64,000 bases of DNA from Holacanthus passer (taxonomy: Eukaryota; Chordata; Actinopteri; Pomacanthidae): NCBI GenBank assembly GCA_025331565.1, contig JAFREQ010000045.1, positions 806,001 through 870,000 of the forward strand, written 5' to 3'. The notes beneath the pieces were generated by a model, which had not been told where the DNA came from, made no database searches, and saw only the letters and a list, made by a program, of their open reading frames with translations. Positions 63,316 through 64,000 of this stretch are shown in pieces (position 1 is the stretch's first letter; each line of letters begins with the position of its first letter). A program made the position numbers and the translations under genes.

Positions 63316-64000
63316 TTTACAGCAGGTTTTCCTGAGATTCGACACATCTGCTTCAAGCATGACCCATTTAAATCACCTATTTTGTGGTATATTCCTCTGA
63401 GACACTTGACGATCCTTTACCGCTGCCTCGAGCTTTGAATGAATCTCAAATGGCTCCTTCTATATACATCAAGTTTGGCTAATACTGTTTTTTTCTTTAC
63501 TTACTTTTCCCTTTTCTTACTCTGATGTATAGGGTGAAAAGATATTGAGAGCAGCAGGAGGAGGAGCCCCTGAACTTTTCTATGAAAAGCCACATCGGGC
63601 CTCATGCAAAAAGCCCTCGTACGGACAGATGCATTAAGTGGGATGTGCAAGTGATTAAAGGGAATTTGTGGCATTTATTTAGATTAGATACAAACACTTT
63701 GACTTGGAAATAATAAAGCCTTAATCTGAATGACTTTGGAGTTTGAATCTGATGAAATCAACTAAAAATATATATATATAACTGGTTGCAAAATCAGTCT
63801 GTTCGCCATCATCAACATCATTGCCCGTTGATTTACTTGAGAGCATTTGAGATTTTATTGGAATATTTTAACAGCTTATATAGAAAAGTCATAAGTTGGT
63901 ACAAACAACAAGCTACAATAGGTTGTAGTCTGCAAAGTTATGGCAAGAATTTATTTTATAATCGACACAGTGTTCATCTAAAAAAAAAAACCACCAGGTC
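57510..64000. other. gene-poor right end with CNE-like stretches
   Basis: No recognisable exon on either strand. A (GATA)n array is at 63283-63315. A CTCF-like CCACTGGGGGGCG is on the minus strand at 61844-61832. Intervals around 58600-58950, 60550-61200, 62450-63220 look like low-repeat sequence that may be conserved. Confidence 0.4.
63283..63315. repeat. (GATA)8 microsatellite
   Basis: Perfect tetranucleotide array following AAAAGCTTCTATA. Confidence 0.95.

Overview
The window is vertebrate nuclear DNA, almost certainly from a teleost fish and probably a percomorph. The evidence is GT-AG introns throughout, compact multi-exon genes, and many dispersed repeats of kinds I recognise from teleost genomes. 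All gene models below were assembled by eye from splice sites, reading phase and protein-family resemblance; no search was run.

Five genes are supported. On the minus strand at the left edge (142-2935) is a nine-exon TNFAIP3-interacting-protein gene with a UBAN ubiquitin-binding helix. Next, also on the minus strand, are two ADP-ribosyl-cyclase/NAD-glycohydrolase genes in tandem: a BST1-like gene (15402-18940) followed downstream by a CD38-like gene (7244-13540). Order and orientation match the tetrapod BST1-CD38 pair, and most internal exons have equal lengths. The cd38 promoter is bordered by a 12/24-bp minisatellite.

On the plus strand lie two complete tandem copies of inositol monophosphatase: impa1 copy A (24928-29487) and a diverged copy B (36772-39459). 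They share eight exons and almost identical exon lengths, and both keep the metal ligands. The enzyme makes free myo-inositol, a fish osmolyte. A full match to the recalled fish osmotic enhancer OSRE1 lies upstream of copy B only.

The spacer between the NAD-enzyme block and the IMPA block (18.95-24.4 kb) holds two CTCF-like sites 140 bp apart. From 39.5 to 64 kb I find no protein-coding gene. This part contains repeat fragments (mostly 43-58 kb), microsatellites, and stretches of less repetitive sequence that could be a gene desert with conserved regulatory elements. The most noteworthy points are the tandem IMPA1 copies with copy-specific OSRE1 match, the BST1-like gene without visible signal or GPI tail, the uORF/one-codon first exon of the TNIP gene, and a (TG)11 tract inside a cd38 splice acceptor.
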